DNA of 64,000 nucleotides from JAIESQ01 sp964495375 (GTDB taxonomy: Bacteria; Planctomycetota; Planctomycetia; Pirellulales; JAEUIK01): positions 1 to 64,000 of the forward strand of contig CAZBWM010000026.1 of the NCBI GenBank assembly GCA_964495375.1. The letters are read 5' to 3'. The notes below the pieces were generated by a model. The model saw only the letters and a program-made list of their open reading frames with translations. It was not told the origin of the DNA and made no database searches. This document shows positions 51,112 through 58,287 of the stretch, in pieces. The position numbers and the translations under genes are program-made. Each line of letters begins with the position of its first letter. The first letter of the stretch is position 1.

Positions 51112-51152
51112 CGGCCGCGGCGCTTAGCCGTGGGTGAAACCCACGGACACTC
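51112..51152 (+). repeat. Dispersed palindrome family E, copy 3
   Basis: GGCCGCGGCGCTTAGCCGTG followed by GGTGAAACCCACGGAC, which folds as CCGTGGGT against ACCCACGG. The block matches 1301-1345 and 1475-1509. Confidence 0.7.
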
Positions 51153-51192
51153 GTCAAACGTCGTCTAAGCCGCGCAGCGGCGATATGCCAAT

Positions 51193-51244
51193 GTAGTCAT
51201 CACGCTCCGCGTGATGAATGCGTCACGCGGAGCGTGACGACTAC
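51193..51244. repeat. Long near-perfect inverted repeat
   Basis: Two 22-bp arms, GTAGTCATCACGCTCCGCG... on the left and its inverse ...CGCGGAGCGTGACGACTAC on the right, are separated by about 8 bp with one mismatch. The arms also contain smaller internal palindromes (TCACGCTCCGCGTGA). Confidence 0.85.
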
Positions 51245-51510
51245 ACTCGGCCGCTGCGCGGCTGAATTCCGACGAACCGCCGAATCTAAACGATTGGCCG
51301 CGAAACCCAAGGGCTTCCCCCGTTTAAGAATAGATTAAATGTTGCCGAGAACCCAGCCGCCGGCGAGGGCCGTGAAAATCGCGGGAAAACGGGGCAAATA
51401 ATCGTCGATTGCCGTGGTTGGGTGGCGCGAATTTGATCGTCGGGGCGCTGCCAGGGCTGCGCGGCACGCCTGCGCAGCGGGCGAACCAACCTTCGGCGTA
51501 GAATCGCGGC

Positions 51511-52098
51511 ATGCGATTTCTCCCCTCGCGCCGCTGGTTTCAGTTCCGCTTGAGCACGGCGTTGGTGCTGGTGGGCATTCTCTGCTGGATGCTGTCGTGC
51601 CGGCCGTATGTGGTGAGCATCTTTGGAAGCATGCCATTCGTGGACGACGGTAAGCAGTACTACGCGCTGGGCGATCATCCGATGTTGAATCCCTCTCTGC
51701 TCTGGCCAGGAATCGTCCTGTCGGCCTTCGTGGGCTGGAAAGCGGCCTGCGCCTTTGCGCGGTTCCAAGAACAGCGACGGGCCACGAACACGCGCGATAT
51801 GCCGCAGCGCCATTGGCACTGGCTGCGCATCATCGGCACGTGGCTCTTTCTCGCCTGGTTATTCCTCGGTGCAATCAATTGCCGTCCTTACGTAGTGACG
51901 ATGATCGGCAAGGAAGTTCCGCCGTCCGATGAGAACCCATTTCCATTCTTGGTAGGTGAGCAGCGATTCCTCAACCCTGGCTTGGCCCCGTCGCTTCTCC
52001 TGCTGGCGGCCTTTCTGGGCTGGAAAGCTGGGGGGACGATTGGGCGGTTGAAGTCTGCAAACGCATCGAATCTTGCGACCGAGTTCTCCGGCCCTTAA
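51511..52098 (+). CDS. Hypothetical membrane protein with internal duplication
   Basis: A 195-residue protein with four hydrophobic segments. It begins RRWFQFRLSTALVLVGILCW, an opening common to planctomycete membrane proteins of unknown role. Two halves are clearly related: CRPYVVSIFG, LNPSLLWPGIVLSAFVGWKA and ARFQ in the first, CRPYVVTMIG, LNPGLAPSLLLLAAFLGWKA and GRLK in the second. The likely topology is two hairpins with a short outside loop in each. No catalytic residues were picked out. ATG 51511 is the first start in frame. No function is proposed. Confidence 0.7.
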   Translation: MRFLPSRRWFQFRLSTALVLVGILCWMLSCRPYVVSIFGSMPFVDDGKQYYALGDHPMLNPSLLWPGIVLSAFVGWKAACAFARFQEQRRATNTRDMPQRHWHWLRIIGTWLFLAWLFLGAINCRPYVVTMIGKEVPPSDENPFPFLVGEQRFLNPGLAPSLLLLAAFLGWKAGGTIGRLKSANASNLATEFSGP

Positions 52099-52199
52099 GG
52101 TCGGGTCTGGGGTCGGGGTAGCGAACCTCTCTGCGAACCTCTTGTTGCCCCCGCGTGTCTATTTCGGCATCGGTCTATCCTCCACCCCCTCTTTCCGCA
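52099..52199. other. Short intergenic stretch before the structured leader
   Basis: About 100 bp between the membrane protein stop and the first helix of the leader. A promoter for the RbfA-like gene would be expected here; GTCTATTTCGGCATCGGTC near 52155 is the most AT-rich part, but boxes were not convincing. Confidence 0.35.
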
Positions 52200-52456
52200 G
52201 GAGAACTGCCGTGCAATCGCTCGCTTGTACTGGTGTGTCGCTGAGCCTGCGCGCCCACACGGTGGCCAACCGCTGAGGCCGACCGCCTGTTAATGACCTC
52301 ATCAGGCAGGTAGGTTCTCCCCGCTTGGGTATTTAGCCCAAGCGCCGCGGAACTGGCGCCCCTCCCGCCAGGCTCTCTCGTCCTCTCCACTGCCGCGACT
52401 CGCATCTCGCGCGGCGCGCAACGTCTGCGCGCCCGCCCCTCTAAAAACCGAGAGAG
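52200..52456 (+). ncRNA. Candidate structured leader RNA of the rbfA-rtcB pair
   Basis: The 260 bases before the RbfA-like gene contain nested, mostly perfect helices. GGAGAAC (52200-52206) can pair with GTTCTCC (52314-52320), enclosing about 107 bases. CGCTTGGG/CCCAAGCG closes a 7-base loop at 52322-52344, TGGCG/CGCCA a 7-base loop at 52354-52370, and GGCGCGC/GCGCGCC a 7-base loop at 52413-52433. CTCTCTCG (52373-52380) can pair with CGAGAGAG (52449-52456), which covers the ribosome-binding site 4 bases before ATG 52461. This could be a cis-regulatory leader. No known family was recognised. Confidence 0.5.
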
Positions 52457-52460
52457 ATTC

Positions 52461-52946
52461 ATGACACGCCAAAACCGCTCGCGGGCGCGGCTGCGCCCGC
52501 TCTGTGCCGAAGTTGACCCCGACGATGGTCTCGACCCCCAGGACTTTTTTCGCCCTGCCGGCGGACGCAAAGCCGTCGATCGCAAAGCCCTGCAACTCTG
52601 TGGACAGGTCGCCAACACGCTTCACCTGGCGCTGGCCGATAGCAACGACGACCTGCTGCGCAACCTGCACGTGCTGCGGGTGGCGCCCGCTCCCGATACG
52701 TCGCAGTTGCTGGTGATCGTCGCGCCGGTGACGGCCGACGCCGCGCTCGATCCGCGCGCCGTGCTCGCCCGGCTGGCCTCGGCAACAGGCCGGTTGCGCT
52801 CGGAAGTGGCAGCCGCCATCACGCGGCGCCGCGCGCCGAAGCTGTTGTTTCAGTTGGCTGCCACGCACGACGCTGATCGACCAACAGACAGAACTGAAGT
52901 TTCGCGCGACGGCGCTGACGAGAGCGAATCGGAGGTGCAAAGATGA
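52461..52946 (+). CDS. RbfA-like protein (ribosome-binding factor A family)
   Basis: A 161-residue protein. The middle resembles the KH-like domain of RbfA: KALQLCGQVANTLHLAL, VLRVAPAPDTSQLLVIVAP and, most telling, LARLASATGRLRSEVAAAIT followed by RRRAPKLLFQLA, which parallels the LRxxLAxxLxLRxxPELxF end of RbfA. RbfA binds the decoding region of the small ribosomal subunit during maturation. The N-terminus (ARLRPLCAEVDPDDGLDPQDFF) and a charged C-terminal tail are extra. Its TGA stop overlaps the next start (ATGA), so it is coupled to the RNA ligase gene. Whether this is the cell's main RbfA or a specialised copy is open. Confidence 0.72.
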   Translation: MTRQNRSRARLRPLCAEVDPDDGLDPQDFFRPAGGRKAVDRKALQLCGQVANTLHLALADSNDDLLRNLHVLRVAPAPDTSQLLVIVAPVTADAALDPRAVLARLASATGRLRSEVAAAITRRRAPKLLFQLAATHDADRPTDRTEVSRDGADESESEVQR

Positions 52947-54127
52947 GCGCCGTATCACCAGCATCGCCGTCTTCGAATGTCCGGCAATGGCTGGTCGAAC
53001 CGCTGCCGCCGGATGTCGCCCGATCGATTGAACGCCTGGCGGCCGCCCCCGACGTGCGGCATGTCGCCGTGATGCCCGACGTACACCTCTCTGGCGAGGT
53101 GTGCGTCGGCGTGGCCGTGGCGACCGAGCGATTGATCTATCCCGCGGCGGTCGGCAGCGACATCGGTTGCGGTATGGCGGCCATCCGCTTTAACGCCTCG
53201 GCCGATCTGCTCTCCGACGAAGCGGCCGCGGCCCGAATGCTGGCCGGCTTGTACGCCCGGGTGCCGTCGCTCAAGCAGCGGCCTGCGACGGTACCCACTG
53301 AACTTCCCGAGAAACTTGAACAGCGCGCGCTCAGCTCGCCCAAGCTCGACAAGCAAAAATCGCGCGACGGACGTTGGCAGTTCGGCACGTTGGGGCGCGG
53401 CAATCACTTTATCGAGCTGCAGGCCGATCGGGAGGAGAATTTGTGGCTGATGATCCACAGCGGTTCGCGAGCGATGGGTCAGGCGATCACCTCGCATCAC
53501 GTGGCAGCATCAACAATCGCCGCAGCAGCTACCGCCTCGCCAGCGGGCAAGTCGCAGAAGCTCGTCGCGCTCGATGCCGACAGCGTGGCCGGTCAGGCGT
53601 ATCTGAGCGATGTCCAGTGGGCCGTCGAGTACGCGATGCAGAACCGCCTGGCGATGATCGAGGCGGTAACAGGTCTGTTGCAATCGCTGTTCGGCGTTGC
53701 GAGCGTCGCTGAGTCGCTGATCCACTCGAACCACAACCACGTGCGGCGCGAAACGCACTTCGGCTGCGAGTTGTGGGTGCATCGCAAAGGAGCGCTTTCG
53801 GCGGCCAGCGAAGAAGCAGGCGTCATTCCTGGCTCGATGGGCTCGGCCAGCTTTCACGTGGTGGGGCGCGGATGCAGCGACGCGCTCTGTTCAAGCTCGC
53901 ACGGGGCGGGCCGCGTCTTGAGCCGCATGGAGGCCGCCCGCGCGATCGGCGCCCGGCAACTCGAGCGCGAGCTGCGCGGCGTCTGGTTCGATCATCGGCA
54001 AGCGCGGCGACTGCGCGACGAAGCCCCTTCGGCTTACAAGGACATCCACGCGGTGATGCGCGCCCAGCGCGAGCTGACCTGCATCACCCGCGAATTGCGG
54101 CCGCTACTAAGTTACAAGGGAGTGTAG
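52943..54127 (+). CDS. rtcB: RtcB-family RNA ligase (release-factor-H-coupled type)
   Basis: A 394-residue RNA ligase. RtcB joins 2',3'-cyclic phosphate and 5'-OH ends with GTP and manganese. Visible motifs are the metal-site GSDIGCGM, WQFGTLGRGNHFIEL, MIHSGSRAMGQ, IHSNHNHVRRE, HRKGALSA, VIPGSMGSASFHV with the GMP-site region, and SSSHGAGRVLSR; the conserved Cys and His ligands are all present. At 394 residues it is shorter than housekeeping RtcB (about 410-480), as in the subgroup that travels with release factor H. GGAGG lies 7 bases before ATG 52943, and the start overlaps the RbfA-like stop. Neither RtcA nor PrfH is encoded in this window. Confidence 0.93.
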   Translation: MSAVSPASPSSNVRQWLVEPLPPDVARSIERLAAAPDVRHVAVMPDVHLSGEVCVGVAVATERLIYPAAVGSDIGCGMAAIRFNASADLLSDEAAAARMLAGLYARVPSLKQRPATVPTELPEKLEQRALSSPKLDKQKSRDGRWQFGTLGRGNHFIELQADREENLWLMIHSGSRAMGQAITSHHVAASTIAAAATASPAGKSQKLVALDADSVAGQAYLSDVQWAVEYAMQNRLAMIEAVTGLLQSLFGVASVAESLIHSNHNHVRRETHFGCELWVHRKGALSAASEEAGVIPGSMGSASFHVVGRGCSDALCSSSHGAGRVLSRMEAARAIGARQLERELRGVWFDHRQARRLRDEAPSAYKDIHAVMRAQRELTCITRELRPLLSYKGV

Positions 54128-54137
54128 GCGACGAATT

Positions 54138-54223
54138 GTAGGGTGCGTGAAACGCACCAATCGCGATGCCGCGACGCTTAAGATTAGCGTGCCGTTGGAA
54201 TCGGTGTGCTGCGCACACCCTAC
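54138..54223. repeat. Palindromic element family B, copy 2
   Basis: Begins GTAGGGTGCGTGAAACGCAC and ends GGTGTGCTGCGCACACCCTA, the inverse of the copy at 25958-26047. It is flanked by two versions of the end of rtcB: TTACAAGGGAGTGTAG before it (the real stop) and CTACAAGGGGGTGTGA after it (54236-54251). Confidence 0.85.
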
Positions 54224-54334
54224 ATGGCACTTAAGCTACAAGGGGGTGTGACGTTTCCCAGGGCAACGCACCGAAGCACGTGCAGAGCCCGTGGGTCTCG
54301 ACCTAGCCTTGTGTTGGTGCGCCGCATCGAGTGC

Positions 54335-54418
54335 GGGGCCGAGGCGGGACAGGAGTCCTTCCGGTAGGCGCGAGTACGATCGGCAACGTCAATCGCCGGA
54401 ACGACGCCAGTCTCCGGC
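54335..54418 (+). repeat. Imperfect palindrome family C, copy 2
   Basis: GGGGCCGAGGCGGGACAGGA then GTCCTTCCGGT on the left, CCGGAACGACGCCAGTCTCC on the right; matches 41762-41844. Confidence 0.75.
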
Positions 54419-54633
54419 CGCACCCGTCCCCGGCAAAGTTTGCCTCGTCGCTAGAACCGGTCGCCGGTAGCGCCATGATGGCAGTGCTTGCCAGCGGTCA
54501 GCAATGCCGGGCCTTGGCAACGTCCGAAGTAACTGAAGGGCCAGCCGATCGCGTCTGCGCGTGCGCGCAGGCGCCCCGAGACCGGCGCTCGATTTCATGA
54601 CGCAGTTACCACCACGGCCAAGGACGGCACCGC

Positions 54634-57276
54634 GTGACGCATCAGCCTTTCTATAGCCGCCACAGTTTTCGCGTGCTGTTGGCGGTGGTGTTTCTGTTTC
54701 CGTTTGCTGGCCTGGGCGCGCGGCGAGCTCTGCTCACCAATAAGAACGACGTCAAGCAGTGGCTCCCCGAAAGCTACGAGGAGACGCGCGTCTACCAGTG
54801 GTTTCAGCGGCACTTCGGCGGCGAAGAGTTCGTGCTGTTGAGCTGGGAAGGGTGTACCCTCGACGACGATCGGCTAGAGCTCTTGACCCGCAAGCTGACG
54901 GCCGCGATCCAACAGCCGGCGACCGACGACGAGCCGAAACTGTTTGCCGAAGTGCTGACCGGTCCGCGTATCATCGAGCGGATGACTGGCCCGCCGCTGA
55001 ACTTATCGGCGGAAGAAGTGCAGCAGCGGTTGCGCGGTTCGCTCTTGGGGCCCGACGGTCGGCAGACCTGCATGGTGCTGACGCTGACCGAAGAAGGGCG
55101 CATCAAGGCGCGCCGCTCGGTCGACACGATCCGCCATCTGGCGATCGAGGAGTGTGGCGTGCCGGCGGCCGACTTGCATATGGGGGGCCCTCCGGTCGAC
55201 AACGTGGCGATCGACAAAGCAGGCGAAACGAGCCTGATGCGCCTGGCCGGGCTATCGGCCATCATCGGTCTGAGTATGTCGTGGTGGTCGCTGCGCAGCG
55301 GTCGACTGGTGGCGCTGGTGATGTTTGCCGGCGTCTACTCGCTGTTGGCCAGCATGTCGATCGTCTGGTTCTCGCAGACGCCGATGAACGCGATTTTGAT
55401 GTCGATGCCCGCGTTAGTGTATGTGGCGGCCACGTCCGGCGCGATTCATCTGGCGAACTATTATCGCGACACCGTCCGCGATGACGGGGCCGTGGGAGCG
55501 CCCGAGCGGGCGATCCATCACGCCTGGTTGCCGCTGAGCCTGGCGACCGGCACCACGGCCGTTGGCCTACTGAGTTTGGCCTACAGCGAGCTGTCGCCGA
55601 TTCGGCTGTTCGGCATCTACTCGGCGATCGGCGTGGTGGTCAGCCTGGTGGTGTTGTTCTTCTTTCTGCCGGCGGCCTTTGCCATGTGGCCGCTGTGGCA
55701 TGAATCGGGTCGCACGCGGCGGCAACGTGCGATGGCCAGTGGTAGCGCGTCGAACTTTGCCGTGACCAGCGCCTGGAACGCCGCGCCGGCCCCCGCGCCG
55801 ATGGCCGATCGCATGCAGCAGCTTTGGACCCACGCGGGCGAGTGGATCGTCGGGCATCACGCCGTGGTGACCGCCGGCTGCCTGGCGCTGTTGGCCGTGG
55901 CCGCCTGCGGATTGCCGCGCATCGAGACGTCGGTGCAGATGATGCGGTTCTTCAAGAAGGGTGCGCCGCTGTTGACCGATTACTCCTGGCTCGAAGCGCA
56001 CCTCGGCGAGTTGGTGCCGGTGGAAATCGTGGTGCGGGTGAACGAGGAACAGTCGGGGCTGAGTTTCTTAGAGTGCTTGGAGCTGGTCTCACGCGTGCAG
56101 AACGAGGTCAATCGACTGCCGGACGTGGGGAGCTCGCTGTCGGCAGTGACGTTCGCGCCCAATCTCGAGAGCAAATCGACGGCCCGTAGCCGCGGCATCC
56201 TCGGCCGGCTAATCAAACCTGAGCAGCGGGAGCGCGACGTGCGCAACCGCCGACTGAGCGAACACCGCGCCGAGTTTCTGGCCAGCGACTACGTGCGCGA
56301 GGCGGACGGCGAGTTGCTGTGGCGCATCAGTGCGCGCGTGGGCGCGCTCAAGAACGTCGACTTCGCAGCGTTCAGCAACGATCTGAAGCGAAGCATCGAC
56401 CCGGTGCTCGAGACCGAGCGCGCCCGTCTGGCCGAAGCGCATGGCCGGCCGATCGAAGGGGTGGGCATCGTCTACACGGGGCTGATGCCAATCGTTTACA
56501 AGGCGCAGAACTCGCTGCTCGACGGCCTGGTGTTCGGCTTCTTCTCCGACCTGGTGCTGATCATCCTGGTGATGATCGTGGCGATACGCAGCTTCTCGGC
56601 GGGCCTGCTGCTGACGCTGACCAGCGTCTTTCCCGCGGCGCTGGTGTTTGGCTACATGGGCTGGATGGGAGTGATCGTCGACGTGGGGACCGTGATGACG
56701 CCGGCCGTGGCGCTGGGCGTAACCGTCGACGACGTCGTCCACTTCATGCTCTGGTTCAAGCGCGGCATCCAGCAAGGGCTCGATCGTCGCGCGGCCGTGA
56801 TGCTGGCCTACAAAGGTTGCGCGCGGGCCATGTACCAAAGCTGGGGAGTGATCGGTATCGGGCTGTCGATCTTCGCGATCAGCCCCTTCACGCCGACGCA
56901 ACGCTTCGGCCTGATGATGCTGACGCTGCTGACCGCGGCACTGCCGGGCAACCTGCTGCTACTGCCGGCGCTGTTGGCCGGGCCGCTGGGCCGATTCTTC
57001 GAAGCGGGCATTCAGCGAAAACTGCGCAGCCAGGCGAAGGCCGGACATGCGGCTGGTTCAACGCACGGGGTTGGTTCGACGCATGGTGTGCCGGCGATGC
57101 ATGGCGCGGGGACAACACACGGGGTTGGCTCGACACATGGGGTTGGCGCGTATGCGGGCGCGACCGGCGCGGCGGGCGTGGGTGCAGCCGGCGAGCGGGC
57201 CGGCAACTCGTCATGGCAAGGGACCTACGGCAGCGTCGAGAACGTTCCGCGTCGGCCACACTCGCCGATGCGGTAG
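54634..57276 (+). CDS. RND/MMPL-family transporter
   Basis: An 880-residue membrane protein with the RND layout: a helix near 12-30, a large outside domain, five helices (about 205-365), a hinge, then a second set with another outside domain (about 430-600) and five helices to about 785. The Asp/Glu-rich first outside domain starts NKNDVKQWLPESYEETRVYQ. The helix-4-type segment VGLLSLAYSELSPIRLFGIY and AVALGVTVDDVVHFMLWFKRG correspond to the proton-relay regions, the latter with the family's double Asp. Members move lipids, hopanoids or drugs. GTG start with AAGGA 10 bases upstream. The last 90 residues are a low-complexity tail with repeats of STHGVG and related units. Substrate unknown. Confidence 0.88.
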   Translation: MTHQPFYSRHSFRVLLAVVFLFPFAGLGARRALLTNKNDVKQWLPESYEETRVYQWFQRHFGGEEFVLLSWEGCTLDDDRLELLTRKLTAAIQQPATDDEPKLFAEVLTGPRIIERMTGPPLNLSAEEVQQRLRGSLLGPDGRQTCMVLTLTEEGRIKARRSVDTIRHLAIEECGVPAADLHMGGPPVDNVAIDKAGETSLMRLAGLSAIIGLSMSWWSLRSGRLVALVMFAGVYSLLASMSIVWFSQTPMNAILMSMPALVYVAATSGAIHLANYYRDTVRDDGAVGAPERAIHHAWLPLSLATGTTAVGLLSLAYSELSPIRLFGIYSAIGVVVSLVVLFFFLPAAFAMWPLWHESGRTRRQRAMASGSASNFAVTSAWNAAPAPAPMADRMQQLWTHAGEWIVGHHAVVTAGCLALLAVAACGLPRIETSVQMMRFFKKGAPLLTDYSWLEAHLGELVPVEIVVRVNEEQSGLSFLECLELVSRVQNEVNRLPDVGSSLSAVTFAPNLESKSTARSRGILGRLIKPEQRERDVRNRRLSEHRAEFLASDYVREADGELLWRISARVGALKNVDFAAFSNDLKRSIDPVLETERARLAEAHGRPIEGVGIVYTGLMPIVYKAQNSLLDGLVFGFFSDLVLIILVMIVAIRSFSAGLLLTLTSVFPAALVFGYMGWMGVIVDVGTVMTPAVALGVTVDDVVHFMLWFKRGIQQGLDRRAAVMLAYKGCARAMYQSWGVIGIGLSIFAISPFTPTQRFGLMMLTLLTAALPGNLLLLPALLAGPLGRFFEAGIQRKLRSQAKAGHAAGSTHGVGSTHGVPAMHGAGTTHGVGSTHGVGAYAGATGAAGVGAAGERAGNSSWQGTYGSVENVPRRPHSPMR

Positions 57277-57299
57277 CTCAGAAACCCCGATCTGACCCC

Positions 57300-57330
57300 G
57301 TTAGCCGCGGGATTTATCCCGCGCGCTAGC
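57300..57330 (+). repeat. REP-like palindrome family F, copy 2
   Basis: GTTAGCCGCGGGAT, TTA and TCCCGCGCGCTAGC; pairs with the inverted copy at 57380-57410 to make a REP pair 49 bp apart, 24 bp after the transporter stop codon. Confidence 0.82.
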
Positions 57331-57379
57331 TCGCGCGGCGTGTTAACTTGCGCGATCTTCTGATTGCGGCCCCGAGCCC

Positions 57380-57410
57380 GCTAGCGCGCGGAGTAAACTC
57401 CGCGGCTAAC
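57380..57410 (-). repeat. REP-like palindrome family F, copy 3
   Basis: GCTAGCGCGCGGAG, TAAA and CTCCGCGGCTAAC, the inverse of the copies at 22589 and 57300. Base changes in the stem are matched on the other side (GGGAT/ATCCC against GGAGT/ACTCC), which points to selection on the hairpin. Confidence 0.82.
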
Positions 57411-57496
57411 ATTGTGTGCGTCTGTCGGCTTTGCACGTCGTCAAGCAGTGGCACCCGTTGATACGTACACGTCGATGTGCAACGTAGCGCCGCGCG

Positions 57497-57826
57497 TTAG
57501 TTATCCGAAAACCGCGGCGGCGTGCTGCGCATCCGCGTGAGCCGTTGGGCTTGCGACTTGGCAAGCGTCACGTCGACGACCAGCCGCACCCACACGCAGG
57601 GGGCGCCGTCGTCTTGCCGCTGCAGGTCGAAGAATCGCGAGCGAACGCGGCCACGCAGTTTGTGAGCCGAGCCGCCGCCCAGCCGGCAGCAAACGTCGTC
57701 ACCGATGCCAGGCACCGGGCGGCCGCTCCAATCGAAGTAGACCGCTTGCCCGACCGAGTTGCCGCGGGCATCGCGGAACTCGAAGAACACACCCGACGCC
57801 ATTGTGGTTTTGAGATCCATCTCCAT
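57497..57826 (-). CDS. Hypothetical protein, 109 residues
   Basis: The accepted frame begins at ATG 57826 (MEMDLKTTMASGVFFEF), preceded by CGGAGTCA; upstream codons of the same open frame look like non-coding Pro/Arg-rich sequence. The core GVFFEFRDARGNSVGQAVYF, DWSGRPVPGIGDDVCCRLGG and FFDLQRQDDGAPCVWVRLVV alternates strands and turns and could be a small beta-barrel. It is not membrane-bound and has no signal. No family was recognised; a PilZ-like barrel was considered but its RxxxR motif is not present. The gene stands alone between two palindromic repeats. Confidence 0.6.
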   Translation of the reverse strand: MEMDLKTTMASGVFFEFRDARGNSVGQAVYFDWSGRPVPGIGDDVCCRLGGGSAHKLRGRVRSRFFDLQRQDDGAPCVWVRLVVDVTLAKSQAQRLTRMRSTPPRFSDN

Positions 57827-58287
57827 TGACTCCGGTAAGACGCGCCTCGTCGCGACGTCGGCAGGCGGCGGAAAGCTCCGCGGCGCCGGCCGTGTGGAAC
57901 ATCCGTCGTCCACGTTTGACGTTCGCGGTAACCGCTTCGCGAAGTGGCCACGTCGGGGTCGAGCATAGTCCAGGCGAAAATACGGGTAAAGGACAATTCA
58001 CGTTGTGAGGGCGCGCCTGCGACAAAACTGCCTTGACAATTGCTGCGCGTAGGCGTAGGGCGCTTGCGCACCGTCGATCGAGAACGGTGCACTCGCAGGA
58101 TTCCGTCGATACGATTGAGGCGCCTAATCACCTCGCGACGTCGGTAAGGAACGGCCGCGAAATAACTTCTCCCTATTTCCCTCTCCCCTCGCGGGAGAGG
58201 GTAGGGTGAGGGGGATAAGAAATCTGGAAGTTATTTCGCGGCCGTGTCTAAGTTTGTTCGACCGTCGCGCGATCGGGGGAAACATCG
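57827..58287. other. Intergenic region with a family A element
   Basis: This 461-bp gap lies between divergent genes. The family A element takes 107 bp of it. The remainder (57830-58140) should contain promoters; none was recognised, and no coding frame with family features is present. Confidence 0.5.
58145..58251. repeat. MITE-like element family A, copy 3 (inverted)
   Basis: Starts TAAGGAACGGCCGCGAAATA and ends TTATTTCGCGGCCGTGTCTA; the core CTCTCCCCTCGCGGGAGAG then GGTAGGGTGAGGG is the reverse complement of the other two copies, which shows that the element occurs in both orientations. It ends 37 bp before the next start codon. Confidence 0.9.

Larger units (their letters stand above)
51036..51510. 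other. Intergenic region filled with family E and CTCCGCGTGA palindromes
   Basis: This 475-bp gap between divergent genes holds a family E element, a second CCGCGCAGCGG core near 51175 and a strong inverted repeat at 51193-51244. Promoters for both neighbours are expected but not recognised. The stretch after 51300 (GATTAAATGTTGCC) is more AT-rich. Confidence 0.6.
54128..54633. other. Intergenic region with family B and C elements
   Basis: This 506-bp gap contains the family B element, a copy of the rtcB 3' end at 54230-54251, and the family C element. The rest (54420-54600) shows no coding frame with family features and no clear promoter for the transporter gene. Confidence 0.6.

Noticed and set aside
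48612..51137. 841-codon open frame on the plus strand
   Set aside because: It lies exactly opposite the sugar-oxidoreductase fusion, contains His/Arg/Gly-rich sequence with no family motif, and results from high-GC third positions of the true gene.
52200..52320. tRNA or tRNA-like gene in the rtcB leader
   Set aside because: The outer helix of 7 pairs resembles an acceptor stem, but no T-arm consensus, anticodon arm or CCA end could be placed.
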